Shown: positions 35,659-43,533 of the stretch, piece after piece
Layout: each line of letters begins with the position of its first letter
Position numbering within the stretch: position 1 is the first letter of the stretch
Assembly: GCA_038526915.1 (NCBI GenBank)
Contig: JBCBGF010000007.1
Location: 62,001-126,000, forward strand
Length of the DNA: 64,000 bases
DNA from: JBCBGF01 sp038526915
GTDB lineage: Bacteria; Pseudomonadota; Alphaproteobacteria; Rhodobacterales; Rhodobacteraceae
Direction of reading: 5' to 3'
Notes under the pieces: model-generated
Database searches by the model: none
The model's input: the letters and a program-made list of their open reading frames with translations, nothing else
What the model was told of the DNA's origin: nothing
Program-made: the position numbers and the translations under genes

Positions 35659-36077
35659 CAAGCCGCCGTGAAGCTCAGGGGCCCGGCCGAAGCCATCGCC
35701 ATCTCATAGGTCGCCTCGCCATTGTGACTCCCCGCATACTCGATCGCCGTGATTTGGAACGCCCCCTCAACCACTCCGAAATCCGGGATAATCACCTGAA
35801 ACGCCGGCGTTTCACCGGCAAAGAAGATCTCTCGCGCCCGCGCATCCGTCGCCGCGTCGCGAAACACGCCCGAGCCCGCCAGAGCCGCCGACTTCACGCC
35901 CGCACCGCCAAGCAACTCACGCCACCCGCCCTGGCTCTCCAGGCTCGTCACATCCACGCTTTCTGCGTTGAAACTCACCCGCGTGGCCCGAAGCCCCGCA
36001 ACGGTCTCGAACTGGCCACCCCCGGTCAGGTCGAGCTTGATCAATAGGTCTTTGCCGTTCTGGGCACCCATGGCCAT
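35658..36077 (-). CDS. g9: GTA g9, major tail (tube) protein
   Basis: The product has 139 residues from ATG 36077; ATG 36071 has a slightly better-spaced GGAG. It starts MGAQNGKDLLIKLDLTGGG, then 'VAGLRATRVSFNAESVDVTS' and 'QVIIPDFGVVEGAFQITAIEY', as in phage major tail/GTA gp9 proteins. It would stack as hexamer rings along the tail. Confidence 0.93.
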   Translation of the reverse strand: MAMGAQNGKDLLIKLDLTGGGQFETVAGLRATRVSFNAESVDVTSLESQGGWRELLGGAGVKSAALAGSGVFRDAATDARAREIFFAGETPAFQVIIPDFGVVEGAFQITAIEYAGSHNGEATYEMAMASAGPLSFTAA

Positions 36078-36092
36078 TACTCCAATTGAAAA

Positions 36093-36503
36093 TCAGTCAT
36101 CTTCGACGCGCGCACGAAACGTCATATCGATCCGCCGCACATCGCCCGATTGCACCCGCCGTGCCCGCGCCTTCTCAAACGCAAGGCCCACAAGCCGCCC
36201 GCGCTCCAGCACCAGCGCCGCATCCACCAGCACATCCGACACCGCCGCCGCCGCAGCCTTCGCCGTCTGAAACCCGGCGGCATCCGTCACCACGCTCACC
36301 GTAAACCGATGCTCCGCCGCCCCCCCTGTCACATCCGACCGGTCGCGCACATCCTCTGGCCCAAGGCTCACATACGTCCCTGGCACCGGCCCAGAGGGTA
36401 CGACGTCATAAACAGCGTCACCCACAATCCCGCTCAAAACCGCATCGCCCACCAGCGCCTGATACACCGCCGCCTGCAACGCCGCCGCCATACCGTAACT
36501 CAT
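36093..36503 (-). CDS. g8: GTA g8, tail terminator (DUF3168)
   Basis: The product has 136 residues. DUF3168 is recognised by 'GMAAALQAAVYQALVGDAVL', YDVVPSGPVPGTYVSLGPED and the 'HRFTVSVVTDAAGFQTAKAA' strand-helix. It caps the tail tube near the head. It overlaps g7 by 4 bases. Confidence 0.91.
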   Translation of the reverse strand: MSYGMAAALQAAVYQALVGDAVLSGIVGDAVYDVVPSGPVPGTYVSLGPEDVRDRSDVTGGAAEHRFTVSVVTDAAGFQTAKAAAAAVSDVLVDAALVLERGRLVGLAFEKARARRVQSGDVRRIDMTFRARVEDD

Positions 36504-36838
36504 GCCGCCAGCTCCTCTTCAGCAAAGCAGGTGAGATACCGCGCCGCCGCATCCGCCTCCGTCACCGCCAAGATCCGAAAGATCCGTGCCCCATCCCGAA
36601 ACCGCTGATCCACCTTGGGCCGCGACGGCGCCCCATCGGATGCCGCACGTACGATGATCCGATACCGCGTCGTCGAAACCGTTGCGAAATCCGCCGCCCG
36701 CTCACGCCCCGTGGCCGCCTTCACCTCGGCCCACAGCTCGCCCAGCGGGCTCCACGTCATCTCAAACCCGCCCGCGCCGTCAGGCAGTGACACCGCCTCT
36801 TCCAGCACCAGCCGCCGCGTTAACTCAGGCGCCCGCAT
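36500..36838 (-). CDS. g7: GTA g7, head closure/stopper protein
   Basis: The product has 112 residues from ATG 36838; GTG 36841 is an alternative. The sequence 'LTRRLVLEEAVSLPDGAGGF' followed by WSPLGELWAEVKAATGRE, and the R-rich 'TTRYRIIVRAASDGAPSR', is typical of head-tail adaptor/SPP1-gp16-like stopper proteins. It overlaps g6 by a base or more at its start. Confidence 0.9.
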   Translation of the reverse strand: MRAPELTRRLVLEEAVSLPDGAGGFEMTWSPLGELWAEVKAATGRERAADFATVSTTRYRIIVRAASDGAPSRPKVDQRFRDGARIFRILAVTEADAAARYLTCFAEEELAA

Positions 36839-37422
36839 CACCAGGCCCGCCCAAACAATCGCACATCCCGATAGGGCGCAATCAACGCCTGCACATCCGC
36901 CGGATACCCGTCCCCGCCCCCCCGCGTTTCATAGAAATGCGCCGCAAGCATCAGAACCGCCTGCCGCAAACCGCTGGGAACGCCTTCCCAAGCCGCCGAA
37001 AGACCAGCGGTAAACGTCACCTCGGCAAATCCACCCACTGGAATGACCGGCAACACGAACCCAACCGCGTCAATCGATGGCCGATGCTGATCCTCCACCA
37101 GGCGATACCGCCCCGCATCCACGATCTCGGCCACACCCTCGCTATCGATCACCGAAAAGCCGGTGACAGCCACAATCGGCGCGACCGGCAAGATCTCCCG
37201 CGCCAACCCGCTCCATGCCGACAGCCTCAGAGTGAACGACCGCTGCAAAACAGCCTTGCCCGTCCGCGCCTCAATCGCCGCAAGCGCCGCACGCAACTGC
37301 CCTTCCAGGACATCATCCTGCAGCCCATCGTCCGCAAATCCCCGCCCCAACCGCAAATGGTCGCGGAACGCCGCCACCGGCAATGCCGACGCATCAACGC
37401 CCGCCTGCTCGACCAAAATCAT
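36838..37422 (-). CDS. g6: GTA g6, head-tail adaptor (gp6-like)
   Basis: The product has 194 residues. It starts 'ILVEQAGVDASALPVAAFRD' and has 'HLRLGRGFADDGLQDDVLEG' and 'LRQAVLMLAAHFYETRGGGD', the phage gp6-like/DUF adaptor pattern. It mounts on the portal. The 172-base space to g5 has no ORF. Confidence 0.9.
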   Translation of the reverse strand: MILVEQAGVDASALPVAAFRDHLRLGRGFADDGLQDDVLEGQLRAALAAIEARTGKAVLQRSFTLRLSAWSGLAREILPVAPIVAVTGFSVIDSEGVAEIVDAGRYRLVEDQHRPSIDAVGFVLPVIPVGGFAEVTFTAGLSAAWEGVPSGLRQAVLMLAAHFYETRGGGDGYPADVQALIAPYRDVRLFGRAW

Positions 37423-37594
37423 GCCAAGTCTCCGATAAACCTATCCTCCCACAGCCCGGCGAAACCACCGGACTGCCCCGCATGGGCGCACGCCTCCGCG
37501 TTGCTCGGACGGAGGGAGCAGCTAGACAACGCGAATTGAAATGGCGCACGCCCAAAGGGCCAGGCCGCAAGCGACCCGACCCATCCCGGCCTCT

Positions 37595-38782
37595 TTACGA
37601 GACCGAGAACTTCAACAGCTTGATCGCCGCAAAGTCGCTCACATCCCCGCCCACGCGCTTGGTCGCGTAGAACAGAACATTGGGCTTGGCCGAAAACGGA
37701 TCGCGCAAGATCCGCAGGTCCGGACGTTCGGCCACCGTGTAGCCTGCGCCAAAGTCGCCAAACGCAATCGCATAGGCATCATCGGCCACATCCGGCATAT
37801 CCTCGGCAATCAGCACCGGATACCCCATCAGCCGTGCAGGCTCGCCCGCGGCCAACCCATCCGACCACAGGAACCGCCCATCGGCATCCTTGATCTTCCG
37901 CACCCGACCAGCGGTCTTAGAGTTCATGACAAACCGCGCCCCCGACCGGTACTGCGCACCCAGCGCATAAACCAGATCAACAATCGCATCCGCCGGGTTC
38001 GCGCCCGAGAACCCGCCATCAGAACCCGTGGCCACATACCCCAGCGACCCCCAGGACCAGGACCCGTCATCCACCTTCGGATGATCGAGGAATCCTTTGG
38101 GCTTGTTGTCGCCATTGCCCGACACGAACGATGCTGCCTCAGCCCGCGCAAACTTGTCCGCGATCCGGTCGGCCAACCAACCCTCGATATCAAACGCTGC
38201 ATCGTCCAGCAGCCGCTGCGACGCCTTGGGCAGCGCCGACAGCTCATGCAGCGGAATGGAAATCCGATCGATCTGCGGCGTATCCGTCTCGGTCAACGCG
38301 GCCGTCTCCGACGCCCAACCCGAGCCGATATCGGTATGGTCGATCAGCACGTCGTACGACGTCGCCTCAACATTCACCACATTCGCGATCTGCCGGATCG
38401 ACGCCGTCGATTTCAGCACCGCCTTCACCGTATCCGCCGTCTCCGGGTCCACCAGATAGCCGCCCTCAGCCGCCACAGCCGTATTCAGCGCCTTGCCTTC
38501 CATGGCCAGCCCACGCAGCCCATCATCATCGCCGCCCCGCACATAGGCCGCAAAAGCTTTCCGGTGGGGTACATCCACGTCCGCGGTGGTCGACAGCGCC
38601 GGCCGGCGCATCTCGGTATTCTTTCTGTCCAGCATGGTCAGTCGCTCATCCTGCTTGCTCAATCGTGTCGTGATATCGGTCATGAACCCCGCCAGCGCCG
38701 CCTTCACGTCCGCTGCAGAGCTCTCGGTTTCAGGCACACCTGTGCGCCCCCGAGTTTTCGTCTCGGAATTGCTCATCATCAT
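37595..38782 (-). CDS. g5: GTA g5, major capsid protein (HK97 fold)
   Basis: The product has 395 residues. An N-terminal helical coil (about 20-75, with 'KAALAGFMTDITTRLSKQDE') resembles a scaffolding delta domain and is removed by g4 protease. The HK97 body has GYLVDPETADTVKAVLKSTAS, 'IRQIANVVNVEATSYDVLID', 'LPKASQRLLDDAAFDIEGWL' and 'PLIAEDMPDVADDAYAIAFG'-like core strands. It forms the small T=3-like GTA head. There is a 30-base gap to g4. Confidence 0.95.
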   Translation of the reverse strand: MMMSNSETKTRGRTGVPETESSAADVKAALAGFMTDITTRLSKQDERLTMLDRKNTEMRRPALSTTADVDVPHRKAFAAYVRGGDDDGLRGLAMEGKALNTAVAAEGGYLVDPETADTVKAVLKSTASIRQIANVVNVEATSYDVLIDHTDIGSGWASETAALTETDTPQIDRISIPLHELSALPKASQRLLDDAAFDIEGWLADRIADKFARAEAASFVSGNGDNKPKGFLDHPKVDDGSWSWGSLGYVATGSDGGFSGANPADAIVDLVYALGAQYRSGARFVMNSKTAGRVRKIKDADGRFLWSDGLAAGEPARLMGYPVLIAEDMPDVADDAYAIAFGDFGAGYTVAERPDLRILRDPFSAKPNVLFYATKRVGGDVSDFAAIKLLKFSVS

Positions 38783-38813
38783 CTTCCTGTAGGTTAAGGG
38801 TGGACCGCTAGCC

Positions 38814-39368
38814 TTACGTCTCAGCCAACGTTTGGCGCGCGTCCTCGAACGCCGCCGCCAGGTCGCGCATCAGGGCCACCTCCGGGCCTTCGCCCTTGGC
38901 TCCCACCCGCGCCTGCGGGAGCATCGGAAAGGTCACGAGTGACACTTCCCAAAGCTCCAGCTCCGACAAGAGCCGTTGGCCCGTGTCATTCTTCTCGGCC
39001 CGCACCGTGCGATAGCCGATCGACAACCCATCAATCGCCCCCGCCTCAATCAGCGCCGCCGCCTCGCGCCCCCGCGCCACATCAGTCAAAAGCCGCCCCT
39101 TCACGAACAGCCCCCGCGCATCCTCGCGAACCTCTTCCCAAACGCCGATGGGTTCCGCCGGATCGTGCTGCCACAGCATCTTGATCCGCCGCCCCGCCTC
39201 CGCCTGCGCCTTCAGCGACCGCGCATAAGCCCCGGCCAAGACAGTATCCCCGCCCTGATCCCGCGTCCCGAAAACCGAGGCATAGCCCTCGATCACAGCC
39301 CCGTCCTTCAAGGCCACCGGAGCCCCCGGCCCGCAATACTTCCGCTCCAATCCCACGCTCTGATCCAT
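38814..39368 (-). CDS. g4: GTA g4, prohead protease (HK97 family)
   Basis: The product has 184 residues. Features: 'IEGYASVFGTRDQGGDTVLA', 'IKMLWQHDPAEPIGVWEE' with the catalytic His, and AGAIDGLSIGYRTVRAEK with the catalytic Ser. It matures the capsid. The ATG 39368 directly overlaps the g3 stop (TGATG), leaving no room for g3.5, which usually lies between g3 and g4 in RcGTA-type clusters. Confidence 0.94.
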   Translation of the reverse strand: MDQSVGLERKYCGPGAPVALKDGAVIEGYASVFGTRDQGGDTVLAGAYARSLKAQAEAGRRIKMLWQHDPAEPIGVWEEVREDARGLFVKGRLLTDVARGREAAALIEAGAIDGLSIGYRTVRAEKNDTGQRLLSELELWEVSLVTFPMLPQARVGAKGEGPEVALMRDLAAAFEDARQTLAET

Positions 39369-40543
39369 CACGCCTCATCCCCTTCCGCCAGCACCGGAAG
39401 GCCCAGCAATTTTCGCTTCTCCGCATCCGTCAGGAACGCCGCCTCGCTCACACGCCGCCACAGCGCCTCGCGATCCGCCGCCAAGGCTGGCACCTGATCC
39501 GGGTCAGGCCGCAACTCCGCCGCCTCGCCCACATACCCGCTCAACCAATGCCCAATCGCCGCCGTCACCCGGCTCGCCAAGGGCAACACCGTCAGCCGAT
39601 AAAACGCCCGATGCGCCTCTTGATAATTCGCATAAGTCGCGTCCCCGGGAATCCCCAGCAGCATCGGAGGCACCCCAAAGGCCAACGCAATCTCCCGCGC
39701 CGCCGCCTCCTTGGTCTTCTGAAACTCCATATCCGACGGCGAAAACCCCATCGGCTTCCAGTCCAGCCCGCCTTCCAGCAACATCGGCCGCCCCGCATTC
39801 CGCGCGCCCTGATGGTTGGCCTCCATCTCGTTTTGCAACCGCGCATACTGGTCCGCCGTCAGCGTGCCCTGCCCGTCACCACCCTGATAGACAATCGCGC
39901 CCGACGGCCGCGCCGCATTGTCGAGCAAGGACTTCGACCAGGCGGACGCCGCATTATGCACATCCACCGCCGCCGCAGCAGCCTGCACCGGCGACAACCC
40001 ATAGTGATCGTCCTGCGGATGAAAGCTCTTGATATGACACACCGGCGATGGCTCCTCACCGACCACAAACCGATGCTTCCGCGCCCCAACCGCATACTCG
40101 TATGCCACCGGCCACCCATCGGCCCCCGGCACCAGACTCATCCGATCCGACCGCAGAACATGCAACTCAGACGGCGCCGCGTCGATGCCGCTCACCGCCT
40201 CCACATACCCGTTCCCGGACAACAACAACTGCCCGTAGAGCGCCTCAAAAAACTCCGCCCGCGCCTGCGCTCCATTGGGCCGCTCCATCAGACGCAGCAC
40301 TTCATGCGCCTCGTACCGCCGGCCCTCGGACGTCAGCACCAAAGGCAACGCCGCCGCTGCCTCAGCAATCAGCTTCACACAGCGAAACCCAACTGGGTTC
40401 CCCGAAAACCCCGTCCGCATCAAACTCACCGTATCGCGCGGCGACCATGCCACCCGACCCGATGAGTGATACGCAATCACAGGGCCCGTCGCGCTCGCCT
40501 TCGCCTCTGGCACGCGCGCGCGTTTGAACAGGTCAAAAACCAT
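39368..40543 (-). CDS. g3: GTA g3, portal protein (HK97 family)
   Basis: The product has 391 residues from ATG 40543, which has GAGGAG 8 bases upstream; GTG 40552 is less likely. Portal hallmarks are 'GFSGNPVGFRCVKLIAEAAA', HVLRSDRMSLVPGADGW, 'HIKSFHPQDDHYGLSPVQAA' and LAFGVPPMLLGIPGDATYANYQE. It forms the dodecameric DNA channel. Its stop is shared with the g4 start. Confidence 0.95.
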   Translation of the reverse strand: MVFDLFKRARVPEAKASATGPVIAYHSSGRVAWSPRDTVSLMRTGFSGNPVGFRCVKLIAEAAAALPLVLTSEGRRYEAHEVLRLMERPNGAQARAEFFEALYGQLLLSGNGYVEAVSGIDAAPSELHVLRSDRMSLVPGADGWPVAYEYAVGARKHRFVVGEEPSPVCHIKSFHPQDDHYGLSPVQAAAAAVDVHNAASAWSKSLLDNAARPSGAIVYQGGDGQGTLTADQYARLQNEMEANHQGARNAGRPMLLEGGLDWKPMGFSPSDMEFQKTKEAAAREIALAFGVPPMLLGIPGDATYANYQEAHRAFYRLTVLPLASRVTAAIGHWLSGYVGEAAELRPDPDQVPALAADREALWRRVSEAAFLTDAEKRKLLGLPVLAEGDEA

Positions 40544-40597
40544 CCGGGTCACTCCTCGCTTCCGGGCAATTCCGTCGAAATTTCGATTGGCTGAATG

Positions 40598-42007
40598 TCA
40601 GCCCATGTACCGCATCCGCGGCTGCCGCCACTGCGCCGCTGGTTCGATCATCAGATCGTGCAACGCCCACACCAGCGCATCCACGCGGTCCGGACTGCCC
40701 TGCCCCAAATAACCCCGCCGGCTCACCCGGCGCATCTGATCCTCCAGGTCCGGCAAAGCGCCAACATGCGCCACTCGCCCCTGCTCGTAGAGCGCGGCCA
40801 CCGGCTCCGCCCGCGCCACCTTCCCGCGCGAGGCCCGAACACTCCGATAAGGCACCAGCGCATCCACCTGCCGGATCACCGTCTCCACCAGATCCCCGCC
40901 CTGATTGACCTCAGCAACCAACCGATCCGCCTCATGCCGATGCACCGCCGCCACAGCCGCTTCCGCCCATTCCCGTGGTGAAGCCCCCGTCACAGTCGCA
41001 TCCTCCAAAACCACCGCCCGCCAGTCCCCCGGCGATCCGTTCAACGTCGCCCCGGCCACAACGATCCCGCAGGCATCCGACCCACCATGCCCCGTCACCG
41101 GCGGATCCACCGCAACCACCACACGCTCAGGACGCCCAACCGCTGACACCCGACACCCGTCCAACATCTCCAAGGTCCAAAGCGCCCCCTCGACCTCGTC
41201 GATCAGCACCCCGTCCAGTTCCTGCCGCCCCAGCCAGGTATCCCCGTACCGCTCCCGCACCTCGTCGAGAAACGACGCCGCCAGATGCGCCCGGTTCGCC
41301 TCGGTCGCCGCATGCGTCACCACGGTCGAGGCATGGGCCAGCACACGCTTCAACACCTCGACATTCCGCGGCGTCGTCGTCACGCATTGCCGCGGCCGAT
41401 CCCCCATCCGAAGACCAAACTGCAACATATCCCAGGCTTCATCCGGATGCGGCCACTTCGCCAACTCATCCACCCAGGCCGCGTCAAACTGCGGCCCCCG
41501 CAAGGCCTCGGGGTCATTCGCCGAAAACACCTGCGCCACTGCCCCGTTGGGCCAAACGAGCCGACGCCGCGTCGACTGCCATTCCGGCATCCGGTCGGGT
41601 GGAGAACAGGCGCGAATGCCACTCGGCCCCTCAACCATCACATCCCGCGCCTGATCATAGGTCTCACCAATCAACGCCACCCGCGAGGCCGATCCTGAGC
41701 TCAAGGGCATCGCTCCCTCGACCTGCCCGCGCACCCATTCCGCACCGGCCCGCGTCTTGCCAGCCCCCCGGCCCCCCAACACAATCCAGGTCCGCCAATC
41801 GCCCTCAGGCGGCACCTGATGCGGCATCGCCCAGAACGGAAACAGATACGGCAACGCCAGCAGCGTGTCCCGGTCAAGGCTCGCCAGAAACCTCTCCTGG
41901 GTCGTCCTCGGTTCGGAGGCAATCCAGGAGGCGCCGCACTTCAGTTGCGGCAACTTCGAGGTCGACCGCGTAGTCGTGGACAATACCATGCCGTCGTCGG
42001 GACTCAT
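40598..42007 (-). CDS. g2: GTA g2, large terminase subunit
   Basis: The product has 469 residues if it begins at ATG 42007, which has GGGGAAGG about 6 bases upstream; a TTG at 41953 is also in frame and gives a more usual N-terminal length. Either way it overlaps g1 in another frame. The ATPase has Walker A GGRGAGKTRAGAEWV and Walker B AAWVDELAKW; the nuclease has VAVDPPVTGHGGSD and a late DALVWALHD Asp. In GTAs it cuts and packages random DNA of headful size. Confidence 0.93.
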   Translation of the reverse strand: MSPDDGMVLSTTTRSTSKLPQLKCGASWIASEPRTTQERFLASLDRDTLLALPYLFPFWAMPHQVPPEGDWRTWIVLGGRGAGKTRAGAEWVRGQVEGAMPLSSGSASRVALIGETYDQARDVMVEGPSGIRACSPPDRMPEWQSTRRRLVWPNGAVAQVFSANDPEALRGPQFDAAWVDELAKWPHPDEAWDMLQFGLRMGDRPRQCVTTTPRNVEVLKRVLAHASTVVTHAATEANRAHLAASFLDEVRERYGDTWLGRQELDGVLIDEVEGALWTLEMLDGCRVSAVGRPERVVVAVDPPVTGHGGSDACGIVVAGATLNGSPGDWRAVVLEDATVTGASPREWAEAAVAAVHRHEADRLVAEVNQGGDLVETVIRQVDALVPYRSVRASRGKVARAEPVAALYEQGRVAHVGALPDLEDQMRRVSRRGYLGQGSPDRVDALVWALHDLMIEPAAQWRQPRMRYMG

Positions 42008-42215
42008 CCTCGGCCTTCCCCAATAAATCCAGCAGCGTTTGCAAGGCTGCCTGATAGCTCTTCGCGACTTTGTGGATATCCCCAGGATCCACCTTCTCTC
42101 CACGCTTGGCCGCGTCGACATAGGCTTCGAACGTTTCAAGCGCATGACCAAAAAGCCGCTGCGCCGCAGCAAGCCGCTTTTGTATCTGCTCTTCGATTTC
42201 TTCAGTGTCAGCCAT
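41874..42215 (-). CDS. g1: GTA g1, small terminase subunit
   Basis: The product has 113 residues. It is helical and charged ('DTEEIEEQIQKRLAAAQRLF', then YQAALQTLLDLLGKAEDESRR), like RcGTA g1. It would bind DNA ends loosely and start packaging. ATG 42215 lies behind AGGA (spacing 4-5). The last 134 bases of its reading frame overlap the start region of g2 in another frame. Confidence 0.82.
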   Translation of the reverse strand: MADTEEIEEQIQKRLAAAQRLFGHALETFEAYVDAAKRGEKVDPGDIHKVAKSYQAALQTLLDLLGKAEDESRRRHGIVHDYAVDLEVAATEVRRLLDCLRTEDDPGEVSGEP

Positions 42216-42311
42216 CGGGTCCTGCCTCTCAAACGTCTCCGACGCAGAAACAGAAAACGGCCACAGGCATCTTTGCCTGGGCCGCTTACCCACTTCTTCT
42301 AGCTTGTCTAA

Positions 42312-42340
42312 TTGCTACTCTAGAGAGTTCGATATGTCAA
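42312..42340 (-). promoter_or_regulatory. Candidate promoter of the GTA cluster
   Basis: On the minus strand TTGACA (42340-42335, perfect -35) is followed by 17 bases and TAGCAA (42317-42312, 3 of 6 matches to the -10). It is 95 bases upstream of g1 in a notably AT-rich island (about 42290-42370) in the gap after mltG. In RcGTA, expression needs GafA and CtrA, and a full CtrA site (TTAA-N7-TTAA) is not seen here. Confidence 0.5.
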
Positions 42341-42381
42341 GTATTAAATCTAAGGTTGTACTCCACACCACCGTGCGCTCC

Positions 42382-43533
42382 TTAGTTATCCCGCTGCCTC
42401 TCAATCTCCCGCCAGCGCGCAACATTCTCGTTATGCTCTTCTAAAGTCTCAGCAAATGCGTGTCCGCCCGTGCCATCAGCCACAAAGAAAATCAGGTTCG
42501 TATCCGCCGGATCCAGCGCCGCCTCGATACTCGCCAGCCCCGGATTGGCGATCGCCGTCACCGGCAATCCATCGATCACATAGGTGTTCCAAGGGTTCTC
42601 ATCGCGCAACTCGCTCTGCCTGATTCCTCGGCCCAGAACACCGCGCCCCTCGGTCACACCATAGATCACCGTCGGGTCCGTTTGCAGCCGCATACCCCGA
42701 TTCAGCCGGTTCACAAACACACTCGCCACCGTCCGCCGCTCCTCGGGAACAGCCGTCTCCTTCTCGATGATCGACGCCAGGATCAACGCCTCCTCCGGGC
42801 TCTCCAGTGGCAACCCATCCACCCGGTTCGCCCAGGCCTCCGCCAACCGCAACTCCTGCGCCTCCGCCATCCGGTCGAGCAGCTCGGCCTTAGGTGTCCC
42901 GTCACGCACTTCATAGCTGTCGGGCGCGAGGGATCCTTCTGGCGGAACCTCCTCCACAGACCCCTCAAGAAAATCAGCCGACTTCAACGCCTCAACCACC
43001 TGCCAGCTGGTCACGCCCTCAGCCACAGCCACACGGTACCGCGTGTCCGCCTCCTCACGCACCTCCCGATACCCGGGTGCCACAGGCTCCGTCACCGGAT
43101 CGAACTCCACCTCTGTCACAAAACGCCCCGTCGCCGGATCAAGCTCCCGCACCTCGACCCGCTGCCCATTCACGCCCACACGGAACACCACCTCGGTGCC
43201 GCAAGTGCTCGCCCCGCCGCGTGTCAAAAGATCCACGATCTCCTCCATCGATGCCGCCGCAGGCACCAGAAAACTCCCGGCCTTCAACTGGCTGGTCTTG
43301 TCGGTGTAATCCGCCCCCAGCCGCAGGATGGAACTATTGGTCACCGCCCCCTGCTCGGCCAACTCCTCGGAAACCCTACGGAAATTCGATCCAGGCTCAA
43401 CCCGCACACAGATCGGCGCCTCCAACGGCCCGGCTGTCCGGTACTGGTTCTGACCCCAGGCCAGCACCCCGCCCAAGGCCACCAGAAGCAAGATAATCAG
43501 TGTCAGCGCATTCGAGGCGATGTTCTTCCACAT
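42382..43533 (-). CDS. mltG: Endolytic murein transglycosylase MltG
   Basis: The product has 383 residues. An N-terminal transmembrane helix ('NALTLIILLLVALGGVLAWG') anchors it in the inner membrane with the body in the periplasm. The YceG domain has a LysM-like start (VRVEPGSNFRRVSEELAEQG) and catalytic 'ASIIEKETAVPEERRTVASV', with 'VNRLNRGMRLQTDPTVIYGV'. It cuts nascent glycan strands and sets their length. ATG 43533 overlaps the fabF stop (ATGA), so fabF and mltG are coupled, a widespread arrangement. Confidence 0.96.
   Translation of the reverse strand: MWKNIASNALTLIILLLVALGGVLAWGQNQYRTAGPLEAPICVRVEPGSNFRRVSEELAEQGAVTNSSILRLGADYTDKTSQLKAGSFLVPAAASMEEIVDLLTRGGASTCGTEVVFRVGVNGQRVEVRELDPATGRFVTEVEFDPVTEPVAPGYREVREEADTRYRVAVAEGVTSWQVVEALKSADFLEGSVEEVPPEGSLAPDSYEVRDGTPKAELLDRMAEAQELRLAEAWANRVDGLPLESPEEALILASIIEKETAVPEERRTVASVFVNRLNRGMRLQTDPTVIYGVTEGRGVLGRGIRQSELRDENPWNTYVIDGLPVTAIANPGLASIEAALDPADTNLIFFVADGTGGHAFAETLEEHNENVARWREIERQRDN

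Noticed and set aside
37541..38797. A 418-codon plus-strand open frame opposite the capsid gene
   Set aside because: It is antisense to g5, Arg/His/Pro-rich, with no motif and no ribosome site.
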